A stretch of 64,000 nt of DNA from the NCBI GenBank assembly GCA_003212925.1, contig QCOL01000002.1:49457-113456 (forward strand). Reading direction: 5' to 3'. The notes below the pieces were generated by a model that worked only from the letters and a program-made list of their open reading frames with translations, did not search any database and was not told the DNA's origin. The stretch's first letter is position 1; every line of letters starts with the position of its first letter. Both the position numbers and the translations under genes were made by a program. This DNA comes from Pelagibacteraceae bacterium AG-430-P08. GTDB lineage: Bacteria > Pseudomonadota > Alphaproteobacteria > Pelagibacterales > Pelagibacteraceae. Below, one piece after another: positions 19,001-29,093 of the stretch.

Positions 19001-20553
19001 CACTAATTTCTCCACCTCCACATCACGATATTTACTCGATAGAAGATTTGGCACAACTGATTTATGATTTGAAGCAAACAAATCCAAAAGCACGAGTTGG
19101 TGTTAAGTTAGTCGCATCATCAGGAATCGGAACTATCGCTGCAGGTGTAGCTAAAGCGAAAGCAGATATTATTTTAATTTCGGGTCATAATGGAGGAACA
19201 GGTGCAACTCCTCAAACAAGTGTCAAATATGTTGGAATACCTTGGGAGATGGGTCTCACTGAGGCAAATCAAGTTTTAACATTAAACAATTTAAGACACA
19301 AAGTTACATTGAGAACTGATGGTGGTATTAAAACTGGAAGAGATGTTGTTATTGCTGCAATGATGGGAGCAGAAGAATATGGAGTTGCTACAACAGCTCT
19401 AGTGGCAATGGGATGTATAATGGTAAGACAGTGCCACTCAAATACTTGTCCAGTAGGTGTTTGTACACAAGATGAAAAATTAAGAGAAAAATTTACCGGT
19501 ACTCCAGACAAGGTTGTAAATTTATTCACTTTTATTGCATCTGAAGTAAGAGAAATATTAGCCGAATTAGGTTTTAAATCATTAAATGATATTATTGGAA
19601 GAACTGATTTATTAATGCAAGTTAATAAAGCTTCACCAAATTTAGATGATTTGGATTTAAATCCGTTATTTGTTCAAGCAGACCCAGGAAACAATAAAAG
19701 ATACTGCGAGTCGTTGGAGATCAATAAAGTACCAGAAACATTAGACCAGGAAATTTGGCCAGAAATAGAAAAATCTTTAGATAATTCAGAAAAAGTTGAG
19801 AAAGAATTTATTATCAAAAATACAAACAGGGCAGTTGGTACAAGAATTTCACATCATCTTTACAAAAAGTATGGTTACGAAAAACTTGATGAAAATTTTC
19901 TCACATTAAATTTCAAAGGCTCTGCGGGTCAGTCATTTGGTGCTTTTTCATCAAAAGGACTAAAATTAAATCTTAAAGGTGATGCAAATGATTATGTTGG
20001 CAAGGGATTGTCAGGCGCTACAATCTCGATAAAACTTTCGGATGAAAGTAATTTAATCTCTAATGAAAATACAATCATCGGAAATACAGTTCTGTATGGA
20101 GCTACTTCAGGTAAACTTTTTGCTGCGGGTCAAGCAGGTGATAGATTTGCTGTAAGAAATTCTGGTGCAACTACAGTTATTGAGGGTTGTGACTCAAATG
20201 GTTGTGAGTATATGACTGGAGGAACAGTGGTTATTTTAGGAAATGTCGGTGATAACTTTGCAGCTGGCATGACTGGAGGTATGGCATTTATCTATGATAA
20301 ATCTAACGAGTTTGAAAAAAAAGTAAATCCAGATTCAGTTGTTTGGCAAAATGTTGAGACAGATTATTGGACAAGTTATTTAAAAGAATTAATTTTAGAA
20401 CATTCAAAGGAGACAGGATCTTTGATATCAAAAAATATTTTTGAAAATTTTGAAGTTGAAATTAAAAATTTTGTTCAGGTTTGTCCAAAAGAGATGATTA
20501 ATAAACTTAAAAATCCAATTACACTTAAATCTAAGATTAAAGAAGTTAGTTAA
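16048..20553 (+). CDS. gltB: Glutamate synthase (NADPH) large subunit
   Basis: This 1501-residue enzyme makes two glutamates from glutamine and 2-oxoglutarate and is the main ammonia-assimilation step with glutamine synthetase. I place the start at 16048, overlapping the gltD stop by 1 nt; the frame is open further upstream but only inside gltD. Cys26 in MEHDACGVGL is the expected N-terminal nucleophile of the class II amidotransferase after removal of a 25-residue propeptide. The central domain, the FMN synthase domain (GEGGEDAERFKVMDSG, SGHNGGTGATPQTS), the [3Fe-4S] ligands CHSNTCPVGVC and the C-terminal beta-helix are all present. Its end overlaps a convergent hydrolase gene by 8 nt. Confidence 0.97.
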   Translation: MENYKKNLELLTKNHVYSKEMEHDACGVGLIASTEGKKSRAIVEYGIEALKAVWHRGAVDADGKTGDGAGIHVEIPKDFFIEKIQVTGHDYDNSEICVGMIFLPRNDYSAQESCKTIVESELTKNNFSIYGWRQVPVNSKVLGEKALQTMPEIIQVLFKPNDPNLLDKNLERKIYEIRKRIENKAFDASLNNFYICSISSKSIIYKGLYLAESLSDFYLDLRDSRFISRYAIFHQRFSTNTAPSWSLAQPFRAIAHNGEINTYKGNKNWMKVHEQEMSSPLFEDIENLKPVIQKGVSDSAALDNVFELLNKSGQSAPLAKLMLVPDAWSKKNKTLSKSHQQLFNFLNSTMEPWDGPAAIAATDNEWVIAANDRNGLRPLRYAITKDKMIFAGSETGMIDLNEKKILTKGRLGPGEIIGVRIEKGKVFSNSQIKDYLAREFKHFNSQIIDLDEKLSISNEKHNFDGESLRRRQYTFGISLEDLELILHPMAEDAKEATGSMGDDTPLAVLSDKYRPLYHFFRQNFSQVTNPPIDSLRENKVMSLKTRFGNLGNILDFDTLTKENIYVLNSPILSNSQFNKFTNFFGKNSVTIDCSFSQVDNLENSINRIQKESEIAVRQGITQLILSDKNLSSERLPMPMLLCVGAINTFLIQKKLRGYVSINVQSGEAIDTHSFATLIGVGATTVNPYLAFDSLYQRYEKKLFGQFSFDECVQRYINSVNAGLLKIMSKMGISVLSSYRGGCNFETVGLSRTVVNEYFPGVTSKISGIGLVGIEKKIREIHKEAFESTETILPIGGIYRYRKNGETHQYQGKLIHLLQSAVGSNSYDAYKKYVDGIYNLPPINLRDLVDFRKKKLGPSINLSEVEPIEKILKRFGSGSMSHGALSKEAHETLAIGMNRIKGASCSGEGGEDAERFKVMDSGDSANSRVKQIASARFGVTVNYLNNCNEIEIKMAQGAKPGEGGQLPGFKVTKEIARLRHSTPGVTLISPPPHHDIYSIEDLAQLIYDLKQTNPKARVGVKLVASSGIGTIAAGVAKAKADIILISGHNGGTGATPQTSVKYVGIPWEMGLTEANQVLTLNNLRHKVTLRTDGGIKTGRDVVIAAMMGAEEYGVATTALVAMGCIMVRQCHSNTCPVGVCTQDEKLREKFTGTPDKVVNLFTFIASEVREILAELGFKSLNDIIGRTDLLMQVNKASPNLDDLDLNPLFVQADPGNNKRYCESLEINKVPETLDQEIWPEIEKSLDNSEKVEKEFIIKNTNRAVGTRISHHLYKKYGYEKLDENFLTLNFKGSAGQSFGAFSSKGLKLNLKGDANDYVGKGLSGATISIKLSDESNLISNENTIIGNTVLYGATSGKLFAAGQAGDRFAVRNSGATTVIEGCDSNGCEYMTGGTVVILGNVGDNFAAGMTGGMAFIYDKSNEFEKKVNPDSVVWQNVETDYWTSYLKELILEHSKETGSLISKNIFENFEVEIKNFVQVCPKEMINKLKNPITLKSKIKEVS

Positions 20554-21292
20554 TTATAATTTTTAATTCTTTTTTTAATATGCCTAACCATTTAGGTGAA
20601 GATAAGCTGTGATCACCCTTTTTTATGATAACTAATTTTTTTTTTGAATTTACAAAAATTTTTAAAACTTTTTTGGAATAACTGACAGGGACAGACTCAT
20701 CCTTTTGTCCATGAACCATAGTAATCTTTAATTTTTCGTAAATTTTTTTATGAAATAATTTATTTTTCCGGCCATCTTTAATTAGTTGTAAAGAGATTGG
20801 ATATTCATAATTTCCATGCTTTAAGTTGATAATCCCATTTTTTGTTATTTCTTTTTTCATTTTTTTTGAGAATTTGTTCCACATTAAACCCTCTAAAAAT
20901 TGAGGTGCAGAACCAATTCCTAAAAAACCTAAAATTTGTTTTTTAAAAAATTTAAATTGATTTAAAGCGATCCAAGACCCCATACTTGAGCCAACTAAGA
21001 TGATTCTATTTTTTTTGACAATTTTTTTAATTAATAAAGTTGTCTCTTTAGTCCATTTTGAGATATTCCCATTGGTAAATTTACCAGAGGATTTTCCATG
21101 ACCAGAATATTCTAGTGCAAGAAAACCAAGTTTATTTTTTTTTGCAAAATTTAAAAATGCTTTAGGTTTTTTTCCCTCTAAATCAGACATAAACCCGTGT
21201 AAAAAAACTATGTAAGCTTTATTTTTTTGGTTGTATTTTAAGTATCTGATTTTTTTTGATTTATTTATTTTAAAGTAATTGAATTTGCTCAT
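20546..21292 (-). CDS. Alpha/beta hydrolase
   Basis: A 248-residue alpha/beta hydrolase. The nucleophile elbow GSSMGSW carries the catalytic Ser near residue 102, the oxyanion region FLHGFMSDLEGKKPKA is near residues 30-46, and a late GDHSLS supplies the catalytic His near residue 226. Asp in MVHGQKDESVPVSY completes the triad. Substrate is unknown. The gene is lysine-rich, like many genes in this genome. It is convergent with gltB and divergent from a glycosyltransferase gene across 42 bp. Confidence 0.85.
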   Translation of the reverse strand: MSKFNYFKINKSKKIRYLKYNQKNKAYIVFLHGFMSDLEGKKPKAFLNFAKKNKLGFLALEYSGHGKSSGKFTNGNISKWTKETTLLIKKIVKKNRIILVGSSMGSWIALNQFKFFKKQILGFLGIGSAPQFLEGLMWNKFSKKMKKEITKNGIINLKHGNYEYPISLQLIKDGRKNKLFHKKIYEKLKITMVHGQKDESVPVSYSKKVLKIFVNSKKKLVIIKKGDHSLSSPKWLGILKKELKIIIN

Positions 21293-21334
21293 AAAAGTTT
21301 ATTAGTTATCTCTATTATTATATAATCTAACTGT

Positions 21335-22489
21335 ATGTCGTCTAATATAAAAGTCCTGCAAGTAATACCAAAACTAGGTTACGGAGGAGTAGAAACAGGA
21401 TGTTATGATATTGCTCATTATTTACCAGAAAATGGGTGTGAGTCTTTTATAGTAACTAGCGGAGGGGAATTAACAAAATTCGTTGATAAAAAAAAAGTAA
21501 AACTAATTAAACTTCCAGTTCATAGTAAAAACCCACTATTGATTCTCATAAATACAATTTTATTAATCGGGATAATTTTATTTTTTAAGATCTCAATTGT
21601 TCATGCAAGGAGTAGAGCACCAGCTTGGTCTTGTTTATTTGCAACAAAGTTAACTAATAGAAAGTTTGTTACCACATTTCATGGAACTTACAATTTTAGT
21701 GGCAAGTTTAAAAAATTTTATAATTCTGTGATGGTAAGATCTGATTTGGTTATTGCAGGATCAAATTTTATTTTTTCCCACATTAAAGAAAATTATTCTG
21801 AATTTTTGACAAGTCAAAAAAAATTTTTAGTTATTTTTAGGGGAATAAATGTTGACTATTTTGATTCTTCTACAAAATTAGAAAATGATGAAAAAAATTT
21901 ACTTCAAAAATGGAACATCCATGATGAAAAAAAAATAATTTTAATGCCAGGTAGGCTTACTTCGTGGAAAGGACAAGAATTATTTATTGAGGCAATTAAT
22001 CTTGTTAAAATTGAATTAGGTTATGAAGCTTTCCATGCAGTTATACTTGGAAACGATCAAGGAAGAGACCTTTATAAAAAAAAACTAATACGTCTTACTG
22101 AGCAATACCATTTAACAAATCAAATAAAATTTATAGATCATTGTAATGATATGGCATTAGCTTATAAAGTTTCTGATATAATTGTATCAGCTTCAGTAGA
22201 ACCAGAAGCTTTTGGAAGAGTAGCAGTAGAAGCACAATCTATGCAAAAATTAATCATAGCTAGTAATATCGGAGGGTCTAACGAGACAATTAATGATGAA
22301 AAAACGGGCTTTTTATTTGAATCAGGAAACGCAGAATCTTTAAGTAAAAAAATTATCCGTGGATTAACAATGGATGAAACAGCTATAAATAAAATAGGCA
22401 AAGAGGGAAGAAATAATATAATAAAAAAATTTAATGTTGAAAAAATGTGTTTTTCTACATATTCAGAGTATAAAAGATTATTAAATTAA
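21335..22489 (+). CDS. Family 4-type glycosyltransferase
   Basis: A 384-residue GT-B glycosyltransferase. The N-terminal [21 protein letters not shown] is the usual glycine-rich loop, TTFHGTYNF is the acceptor-side HG motif, and the donor site shows [17 protein letters not shown] and [16 protein letters not shown] with the conserved E-x7-E pattern. It probably builds a surface polysaccharide or LPS core, with unknown sugar. The stop overlaps the thrS start by 1 nt, so it heads the translation operon, an unexpected position for a glycan gene. Confidence 0.88.
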   Translation: MSSNIKVLQVIPKLGYGGVETGCYDIAHYLPENGCESFIVTSGGELTKFVDKKKVKLIKLPVHSKNPLLILINTILLIGIILFFKISIVHARSRAPAWSCLFATKLTNRKFVTTFHGTYNFSGKFKKFYNSVMVRSDLVIAGSNFIFSHIKENYSEFLTSQKKFLVIFRGINVDYFDSSTKLENDEKNLLQKWNIHDEKKIILMPGRLTSWKGQELFIEAINLVKIELGYEAFHAVILGNDQGRDLYKKKLIRLTEQYHLTNQIKFIDHCNDMALAYKVSDIIVSASVEPEAFGRVAVEAQSMQKLIIASNIGGSNETINDEKTGFLFESGNAESLSKKIIRGLTMDETAINKIGKEGRNNIIKKFNVEKMCFSTYSEYKRLLN

Positions 22490-24408
22490 TGCCTATTATT
22501 ACACTACCAGATGGAAAAAATATTGAATTTCAAAAAGAAGTTACAGGTCTAGATATTGCAAAAAAAATAAGTAAGTCATTATCAAAACAAGCATTGATAA
22601 TGAGTGTCAATGGTGAGCTAAAAGATTTATATTATTCAATTAAAAAAGATTGTTTGGTAAAAATTTTTACTGCGAAAGACCCCGAAGGCCTTGAAGTTAT
22701 AAGACACGATGCTGCTCACATTATGGCGATGGCTGTTCAAGAATTATACCCTGGTACTCAAGTAACTATTGGACCAGTGATTGAAAATGGCTTTTACTAT
22801 GATTTTGCACGAAAAGAACCCTTTACAGAAGCTGATCTTGAAAAAATAGAAAAAAGAATGTCAGAAATAATTGACAAAGATATAAAAACAAGAAGAGAGG
22901 TTTGGAAAAGGGATAAAGCCATAAGTCATTTCAAAAAAATTGGTGAAAAGTATAAAGCAGAAATAATAGAGAGTATTCCAGAGAGTGAGGAGCTAACAGT
23001 CTACCATCATGGTGATACTTGGCATGACTTGTGTAGAGGTCCACACTTAGTTTCTTCAGGAAAAATTGGTAAGGCTTTTAAGCTAACAAAAGTTGCTGGA
23101 GCATATTGGCGTGGTGACTCAAAAAATGAAATGTTACAAAGAATTTATGGAACTGGTTGGGCGTCTCAAAACGATTTAGATAATTATCTTAAAAGAATTG
23201 AGGAAGCAGAGAAAAGAGATCATAGGAAACTTGGTAAAGAGATGGATTTATTTCATTTTAGAGAAGAGAGCCCAGGATCTGTTTTTTGGCACGAAAAGGG
23301 ATGGGCTTTATTTCAAAAATTAATTAATTATATGCGGGCACGCCAAGATGCAGCTGGCTATAAAGAGGTAAATACCCCAGAGGTATTAGATAGATTGTTG
23401 TGGGAAAAATCGGGCCACTGGGAAAAATATGGAGAAAACATGTATACTTCTGAGACTCCTGATGAGAAAGTTTTTGCAATAAAACCCATGAATTGCCCTG
23501 GTCATATACAAGTTTTCAATCAAGGTTTAAAAAGTTATAGAGATTTACCATTAAGAATAACGGAATTTGGTAAAGTACATAGATATGAACCTTCAGGTGC
23601 TTTACATGGACTTCTTAGAGTAAGAGCATTTACACAGGATGATGCACATATTTTTTGTTCAGAGGATCAAATTACTAGCGAGTGTTTAAATGTAACTAAT
23701 TTGATTTTAGATATTTATAAAGATTTAGGTTTTGAAAAAGTGGTGTTAAAATATGCTGACAGACCAGAAGTAAGAGTGGGCGAAGATAAAGTTTGGGATA
23801 AAGCCGAGGCATCTTTATTAGAGGCAGTCAAAGCAACTAAATTAGAATACAGTATTAACAAGGGTGAAGGAGCCTTTTATGGTCCAAAAATAGAATTTGT
23901 ATTAAGAGATGCAATTGGTAGAGATTGGCAATGTGGAACAGTACAAGTAGATTTGAACTTACCGGGAAGATTAGATGCTACTTACGTTGATAAAGATGGT
24001 ACAAAAAAAGTTCCAGTGATGTTACATAGAGCATTGTTTGGATCTCTTGAAAGATTTATTGGGATTTTGATAGAAAATTATGCTGGAAAGTTTCCATTTT
24101 GGATATCTCCATTACAAACAGTTGTAATTCCAATTTCTGAAGATTTTGAAGAATATGCAAAAGTAGTTTCAAAAAAAATAAAAGAGGCCGGGATGAGTTC
24201 AATAGTAGATTTAAAAAATCATAATTTGAATTATAAAATTAGAGAGCATTCTCTTGCAAAAGTACCTATTTTATTAATTTGTGGTAAAAAAGAAGTTGAC
24301 AGTAACTCCGTAACCATTAGAAGATTGGACTCTAATAAACAAGAAAATATGGAATTAAATAAATTTTTAAAATCATTTTCTGCTTTAAATAAAGTATCCT
24401 CAATTTAA
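22489..24408 (+). CDS. thrS: Threonyl-tRNA synthetase
   Basis: A 639-residue class II synthetase of standard length. Domain order: TGS domain (residues 1-60), the editing domain with the zinc-like HDAAH motif and the [15 protein letters not shown] stretch, the catalytic core with motif 2 ([20 protein letters not shown]), the zinc ligand Cys in [10 protein letters not shown], and the C-terminal anticodon-binding domain. It charges tRNA-Thr and clears mis-charged Ser. It is followed directly by infC, as in many bacteria. Confidence 0.97.
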   Translation: MPIITLPDGKNIEFQKEVTGLDIAKKISKSLSKQALIMSVNGELKDLYYSIKKDCLVKIFTAKDPEGLEVIRHDAAHIMAMAVQELYPGTQVTIGPVIENGFYYDFARKEPFTEADLEKIEKRMSEIIDKDIKTRREVWKRDKAISHFKKIGEKYKAEIIESIPESEELTVYHHGDTWHDLCRGPHLVSSGKIGKAFKLTKVAGAYWRGDSKNEMLQRIYGTGWASQNDLDNYLKRIEEAEKRDHRKLGKEMDLFHFREESPGSVFWHEKGWALFQKLINYMRARQDAAGYKEVNTPEVLDRLLWEKSGHWEKYGENMYTSETPDEKVFAIKPMNCPGHIQVFNQGLKSYRDLPLRITEFGKVHRYEPSGALHGLLRVRAFTQDDAHIFCSEDQITSECLNVTNLILDIYKDLGFEKVVLKYADRPEVRVGEDKVWDKAEASLLEAVKATKLEYSINKGEGAFYGPKIEFVLRDAIGRDWQCGTVQVDLNLPGRLDATYVDKDGTKKVPVMLHRALFGSLERFIGILIENYAGKFPFWISPLQTVVIPISEDFEEYAKVVSKKIKEAGMSSIVDLKNHNLNYKIREHSLAKVPILLICGKKEVDSNSVTIRRLDSNKQENMELNKFLKSFSALNKVSSI

Positions 24409-24954
24409 GTGGCAGATTTTAAGCAAAACTATTTTCAGAGAAGAACTAAAGATCGAGGTCCAAGATCTAATAATCGAATATCATCTCCCGAGGTTCAAGT
24501 TATTACTAGCGATGGAGAAAATTTAGGAGTTCTAAATACAAATGAAGCAATATCAATGGCAAAAAATCAAGGATTAGATTTAATTGAAATTGCCCCTAAT
24601 GCAAATCCTCCTGTTTGTAAAATTATGGATATGGGAAAGTATAAATATGATGCACAAAAAAAAGCAAATTTAGCAAAAAAAAAACAAAAAATTATTGCTT
24701 TAAAAGAAATTAAAATGAGACCAGTTACAGAAACTCATGATTACGAATTTAAAGTCAAAAATGCAAAAAAGTTTATAGCAAAAGGTGATAAAGTAAAATT
24801 TACAATTCGTTTTAAAGGTCGAGAACTTCAGCACTCACACCTAGGCAATGAACTAATGACAAAAATAAAAGAGGATATGAAGGAGATTGGGAAAGTAGAA
24901 TTACATCCAAAATTTGATGGAAAGCAAATGATAATGGTAATTCAGCCCTTATAA
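24409..24954 (+). CDS. infC: Translation initiation factor IF-3
   Basis: A 181-residue IF-3 with an N-terminal domain (NRISSPEVQVITSDGENLGV), a lysine-rich linker (residues 80-95) and a C-terminal domain (FRGRELQHSH-type stretch, here FKGRELQHSHLG). It prevents subunit joining and proofreads start codons. The start is a GTG immediately after the thrS stop, with no spacer. In many bacteria infC uses a rare AUU start for autoregulation; GTG is a weaker deviation. It begins the conserved infC-rpmI-rplT block. Confidence 0.96.
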   Translation: MADFKQNYFQRRTKDRGPRSNNRISSPEVQVITSDGENLGVLNTNEAISMAKNQGLDLIEIAPNANPPVCKIMDMGKYKYDAQKKANLAKKKQKIIALKEIKMRPVTETHDYEFKVKNAKKFIAKGDKVKFTIRFKGRELQHSHLGNELMTKIKEDMKEIGKVELHPKFDGKQMIMVIQPL

Positions 24955-25007
24955 GCTTTAATTATAGTTGTAAATCAATAACATTCTTTGTATAAGATCG
25001 CAAAATT

Positions 25008-25214
25008 ATGCCTAAATTAAAAACAAAAAGCTCAGCAAAAAAAAGATTTAAAATTTCAGCTAGAGGTAAAGTTATAATGGCTCAAGCTGGTAAGAGACAT
25101 GGCATGATAAAAAGAACAAATTCTCAGATAAGAAGATTAAGAGGTACAACTACGATGTCAAAACAAGATGGAAAAATCGTAAAATCGTATATGCCCTATA
25201 GTTTAAGAGGTTAA
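25008..25214 (+). CDS. rpmI: 50S ribosomal protein L35
   Basis: A 68-residue basic ribosomal protein with the family start [14 protein letters not shown] and the [17 protein letters not shown] stretch. It binds the large subunit rRNA. It follows infC by 53 bp and precedes rplT by 1 bp, the standard order. The 53-bp gap is the place where autoregulation by L20 occurs in other bacteria, but I see no clear structure there. Confidence 0.97.
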   Translation: MPKLKTKSSAKKRFKISARGKVIMAQAGKRHGMIKRTNSQIRRLRGTTTMSKQDGKIVKSYMPYSLRG

Positions 25215-25215
25215 A

Positions 25216-25572
25216 ATGGCAAGAGTTAAACGAGGCGTTACAAGTAGAGCAAAACACAAAAAAGTTTTAAAATCTGTCAAAGGTCAATGGGGTAGAAGAA
25301 AAAATACTATAAGAGTTGCAAAGCAAGCAATGGAAAAAGCTATGCAATATGCTTACAGAGATCGAAGAAACAAAAAAAGAGATTTCAAATCGCTTTGGAT
25401 ACAAAGAATAAATGCTGGAGTGAGAGCAGAGGGTTTAACTTACTCGAAATTTATTAATGGATTAAATAAATGCGGAATTAAAATTGACAGAAAAATTCTA
25501 GCTGAGATAGCGTATGATAGCCCAGAAGCCTTCAAAACTATAGTTCAAAAAGCACAATCTGCTTTAAATTAA
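25216..25572 (+). CDS. rplT: 50S ribosomal protein L20
   Basis: A 118-residue ribosomal assembly protein with a basic helical N-terminus ([18 protein letters not shown]) and the conserved [20 protein letters not shown] stretch. It binds 23S rRNA early in assembly and in many bacteria represses its own operon. Length and order in the infC-rpmI-rplT-pheS-pheT block are typical. Confidence 0.97.
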   Translation: MARVKRGVTSRAKHKKVLKSVKGQWGRRKNTIRVAKQAMEKAMQYAYRDRRNKKRDFKSLWIQRINAGVRAEGLTYSKFINGLNKCGIKIDRKILAEIAYDSPEAFKTIVQKAQSALN

Positions 25573-25615
25573 TCTTCGCTATTGTTTTATTTTACTGAAG
25601 AAATAATCTGTAAAA

Positions 25616-26683
25616 ATGCATGATCTAAAAAAAATTAAAGATGAATTTCTTACGAAACTAAAAGGAAAAGTAAATCTTTCAGAAATAAATCAAATAAAAT
25701 CTGATCTATTTGGTAAAAATGGATTAATTTCATCGCAATTTAAAAAAATTGGAATAATTGAAGTGTCCAAAAGAAAAAAGTTTGCATCTGACTTAAATTT
25801 TTTAAAAGATGAATTACAAAGTTTGATCAATTTAAAAATAAAAGAATTAGAAAATATAGAAATCAACGAAAAATTAGAAAAAGAAAAAATTGATATTACT
25901 TTACCCGAAAGACCATTTGTTAGAGGAAGAATTCATCCCGTTTCACAAACGATTGACGAAATATCCTCTATTTTTTCTGAAATAGGATTTAGTGTTGAGG
26001 AAGGTCCAGATGTTGAAAATGAATACAATAACTTCACAGCATTAAATACTCCTGACAATCATCCAGCTAGAGACATGCATGATACCTTTTATTTAGATGA
26101 AAAAAAACAAAAACTACTCCGAACACACACCTCACCAGTTCAAATAAGGACCATGTTGAAAGACAAACCACCTTTTAAGATTATTGCCCCTGGAAGAACG
26201 TACAGATCAGATAGTGATCAAACACATTCTCCAATGTTTCATCAAGTAGAAGGTTTGCATATTGATACAAATATTAATATGGGACATTTAAAAGGGTGTT
26301 TAAGTTATTTTATTAAAGAATTTTTTGAGGTCAAAAAAATTAAAATGAGATTTAGACCTAGTCATTTTCCATTCACAGAACCATCTGCTGAAGTGGACAT
26401 TGGTTATGAAATAAAAGATGGCAAGATAATTATTGGAGAAGGAGATAAGTGGCTTGAAATTTTAGGTTGTGGCATGGTGCATCCTAATGTTTTAAGAAAT
26501 GTAAAAGTAGACCCTGCTAAATATCAAGGATATGCTTTTGGGATAGGTATAGACCGATTAGCGATGCTTAAATATGGAATTAATGATTTAAGAGCATTTT
26601 TTGACTGTGATTATAGATGGTTAAACCATTTTGGTTTTGATCCACTTGACGTTCCATCAAATTATAGAGGATTAAGCAGATGA
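25616..26683 (+). CDS. pheS: Phenylalanyl-tRNA synthetase alpha subunit
   Basis: A 355-residue class II catalytic subunit. After an N-terminal coiled-coil (about residues 1-90) it has motif 2 ([10 protein letters not shown] and [20 protein letters not shown]) and motif 3 ([18 protein letters not shown]). It forms an alpha2-beta2 enzyme with PheT to charge tRNA-Phe, which is encoded at 59655 in this window. It overlaps pheT by 4 nt (ATGA). Confidence 0.97.
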   Translation: MHDLKKIKDEFLTKLKGKVNLSEINQIKSDLFGKNGLISSQFKKIGIIEVSKRKKFASDLNFLKDELQSLINLKIKELENIEINEKLEKEKIDITLPERPFVRGRIHPVSQTIDEISSIFSEIGFSVEEGPDVENEYNNFTALNTPDNHPARDMHDTFYLDEKKQKLLRTHTSPVQIRTMLKDKPPFKIIAPGRTYRSDSDQTHSPMFHQVEGLHIDTNINMGHLKGCLSYFIKEFFEVKKIKMRFRPSHFPFTEPSAEVDIGYEIKDGKIIIGEGDKWLEILGCGMVHPNVLRNVKVDPAKYQGYAFGIGIDRLAMLKYGINDLRAFFDCDYRWLNHFGFDPLDVPSNYRGLSR

Positions 26684-29088
26684 AGATTACATTTGATTGG
26701 TTAAAAGATCATTTAAAAACAAATCTTAAAGAAGATAAACTTATTGATAAATTAACAGATATTGGTCTTGAAGTTGAAAGTATAGAAAATTTATCTGAAG
26801 GATTAGATTTATTTAAGGTAGCAAAAATTCTTAAAACTGAAAAGCACCCTAACGCAGATAGACTCAAAATTTGTGATGTAGATATAGGTAATAGAGAAAC
26901 AAAAAAAGTTGTTTGTGGAGCTAAAAATGCAAGAGAGGGTCTCCTTACTGTGTATGCTCCACCAGGTGCAATAATTCCAAAAAATAAAACAAAGCTGATT
27001 GTTGCTAAAATAAGAGATGTTACGTCTTATGGAATGCTTTGCTCTGAGTCTGAATTAAATTTATCTGATGAAAGTGATGGGATTATAGAATTATCATATT
27101 CAAAAAATTTAAACAATGTTGGAAAAAGTTTTTTTTCTAAATCTAACTCTAATTTAATTGATTTATCAATCACACCAAATAGACCAGACTGTCTTGGTGT
27201 GCGAGGAATTGCTAGAGATTTATCAGCTGCCGGATTTGGAAGTTTAAAATTAAAAAAAGAAAATAAAATTAGATCAAACAAAAAACAAACTTTAAAAGTA
27301 AAAATCACAAAAGAAAAAAATCAAGGCTGCCTATCATTCGGTAGCTGTTTAATTACCAATGTCAAAAATACAGAAAGTCCACAGTGGTTAAAAGATAAAT
27401 TAATTTCTATTGGTCAAAAACCAATATCTGCAATTGTTGATATAACAAATTATGTCATGATTGATATGAATCGCCCATTGCATGCATACGATGCTGATAA
27501 AATAGAAAAAGGAATAATTGTTAGAAATTCAAAATCAGGAGAAGAATTTACTGCTTTAGACAATAAAAATTACAAATTGGACGATGGAATGTGTGTAATA
27601 AGTGATGATAAAGGTGTTTTAGGTTTAGGAGGAATTATTGGAGGAACAAGATCTGGTACAGAGCTAGAAACAAAAAATGTTTTATTAGAGTCGGCTTATT
27701 TTGATCCAAGATCAATTAGAAAAACTGCTAAGAAATTAAATATTGATACTGATGCTAAATTTAGATTTGAAAGAGGTATTGATCAATTATCTATTGAAGA
27801 AGGATTAAATAAAGCGGCTCACTTAATTAAGGAAATTTGTAGTGGTGAAGTTAGCAAAATAGATATTCAAAAAATTGAGACCTATAAAAATAAAATTATA
27901 AAATTTTATCCAAAAATATTTGAAAAAGTGTCCGGTTTTAAAATTCCAACTAAAGAAATGATAAATATTTTAGATAAACTTGGCTTTAAAATAAAAAAAG
28001 AAAAGAAATTATTAAAATTATCAGTTCCATCTTGGAGACCTGACATTGTCCAAGAAATCGATATAGTAGAGGAACTAGTAAGAATTAATGGTTACAAAAA
28101 TATTAAAATAGAAAATCCAATTAAAGAGAGATCAAAAAATACTTTAAATCAAACTCAAAAGCTGTTTCACTTTCTTCAAAGAGCAGTAGCATCAAAAGGT
28201 TATTTTGAAGCTATCACATGGTCTTTTACAGATGCTAAATATAATGATCACTTTAAAGAGACCAATAATGAAATAAAAATTGTAAATCCAATCAGCTCCG
28301 AGTTAGGAGTGTTAAGAAATTCTATATACTCAAATTTAATAATGTATATCAGCAAAAACTTGGATAGAGGAATTAAAGATTTATCAATATTTGAAATAGG
28401 TCCAATATTTTATGGTTCACAACCCGGAGAACAGAATACGGTTGTATGTGGCTTATCTGCTGGAAAAAAATCTAGACTTTCTTGGATTGAGAAAGACAGA
28501 AATGTAGATGTTTTTGATATTAAAAGAGATGTTGTGCAAACTCTAGTGGAGGCCGGTTATGACTCCGAAAAATTTTATATTGATGATAATATTCCTAATT
28601 ATTATCATCCAGGAAAATCAGGTAGAATATTCTTAAATAAGGGAAAAGATAAAGTAGCAGCCTTTTTTGGTGAAATCCACCCAAACATTATTAAAATGTT
28701 GGACATTAAAACAGAATCTTTAGTAGGCTTTGAAATATTTTTAGATAATTTAAAAATACCAAAAAAACCTTTGAAAGATCAGAAGGTCAAATATTTTGTA
28801 TCTGATTTTCAAAAATCTGAAAGAGATTTTGCATTTATTATAGATAAAAAACTGAATGTACAAGATTTAGTAAGTGTAATATTAAATATTGACAAAAATT
28901 TAATTTCAAACATTAAAGTATTTGACGTTTATGAGGGAGATAATATTCCTGAAAATCAAAAATCCATTGCTATTAGTGTAACAATTCAATCTTTAGAAAA
29001 AACTTTGACGGATAATGATTTAGAAAAAATTAATAATCTGATTATAGAAACAGTTGAAAATAAAACGGGTGCTAAAATTCGATCTTAA
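26680..29088 (+). CDS. pheT: Phenylalanyl-tRNA synthetase beta subunit
   Basis: An 802-residue beta subunit of typical length. The N-terminal OB-fold tRNA-binding domain (about residues 40-150, [19 protein letters not shown]) is followed by B3/B4 editing domains ([21 protein letters not shown]), the B5 domain, a degenerate class II core and the C-terminal anticodon-binding FDX-ACB domain ([15 protein letters not shown]). It recognises tRNA-Phe and edits mis-charged Tyr. Confidence 0.97.
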   Translation: MKITFDWLKDHLKTNLKEDKLIDKLTDIGLEVESIENLSEGLDLFKVAKILKTEKHPNADRLKICDVDIGNRETKKVVCGAKNAREGLLTVYAPPGAIIPKNKTKLIVAKIRDVTSYGMLCSESELNLSDESDGIIELSYSKNLNNVGKSFFSKSNSNLIDLSITPNRPDCLGVRGIARDLSAAGFGSLKLKKENKIRSNKKQTLKVKITKEKNQGCLSFGSCLITNVKNTESPQWLKDKLISIGQKPISAIVDITNYVMIDMNRPLHAYDADKIEKGIIVRNSKSGEEFTALDNKNYKLDDGMCVISDDKGVLGLGGIIGGTRSGTELETKNVLLESAYFDPRSIRKTAKKLNIDTDAKFRFERGIDQLSIEEGLNKAAHLIKEICSGEVSKIDIQKIETYKNKIIKFYPKIFEKVSGFKIPTKEMINILDKLGFKIKKEKKLLKLSVPSWRPDIVQEIDIVEELVRINGYKNIKIENPIKERSKNTLNQTQKLFHFLQRAVASKGYFEAITWSFTDAKYNDHFKETNNEIKIVNPISSELGVLRNSIYSNLIMYISKNLDRGIKDLSIFEIGPIFYGSQPGEQNTVVCGLSAGKKSRLSWIEKDRNVDVFDIKRDVVQTLVEAGYDSEKFYIDDNIPNYYHPGKSGRIFLNKGKDKVAAFFGEIHPNIIKMLDIKTESLVGFEIFLDNLKIPKKPLKDQKVKYFVSDFQKSERDFAFIIDKKLNVQDLVSVILNIDKNLISNIKVFDVYEGDNIPENQKSIAISVTIQSLEKTLTDNDLEKINNLIIETVENKTGAKIRS

Positions 29089-29093
29089 AATTA

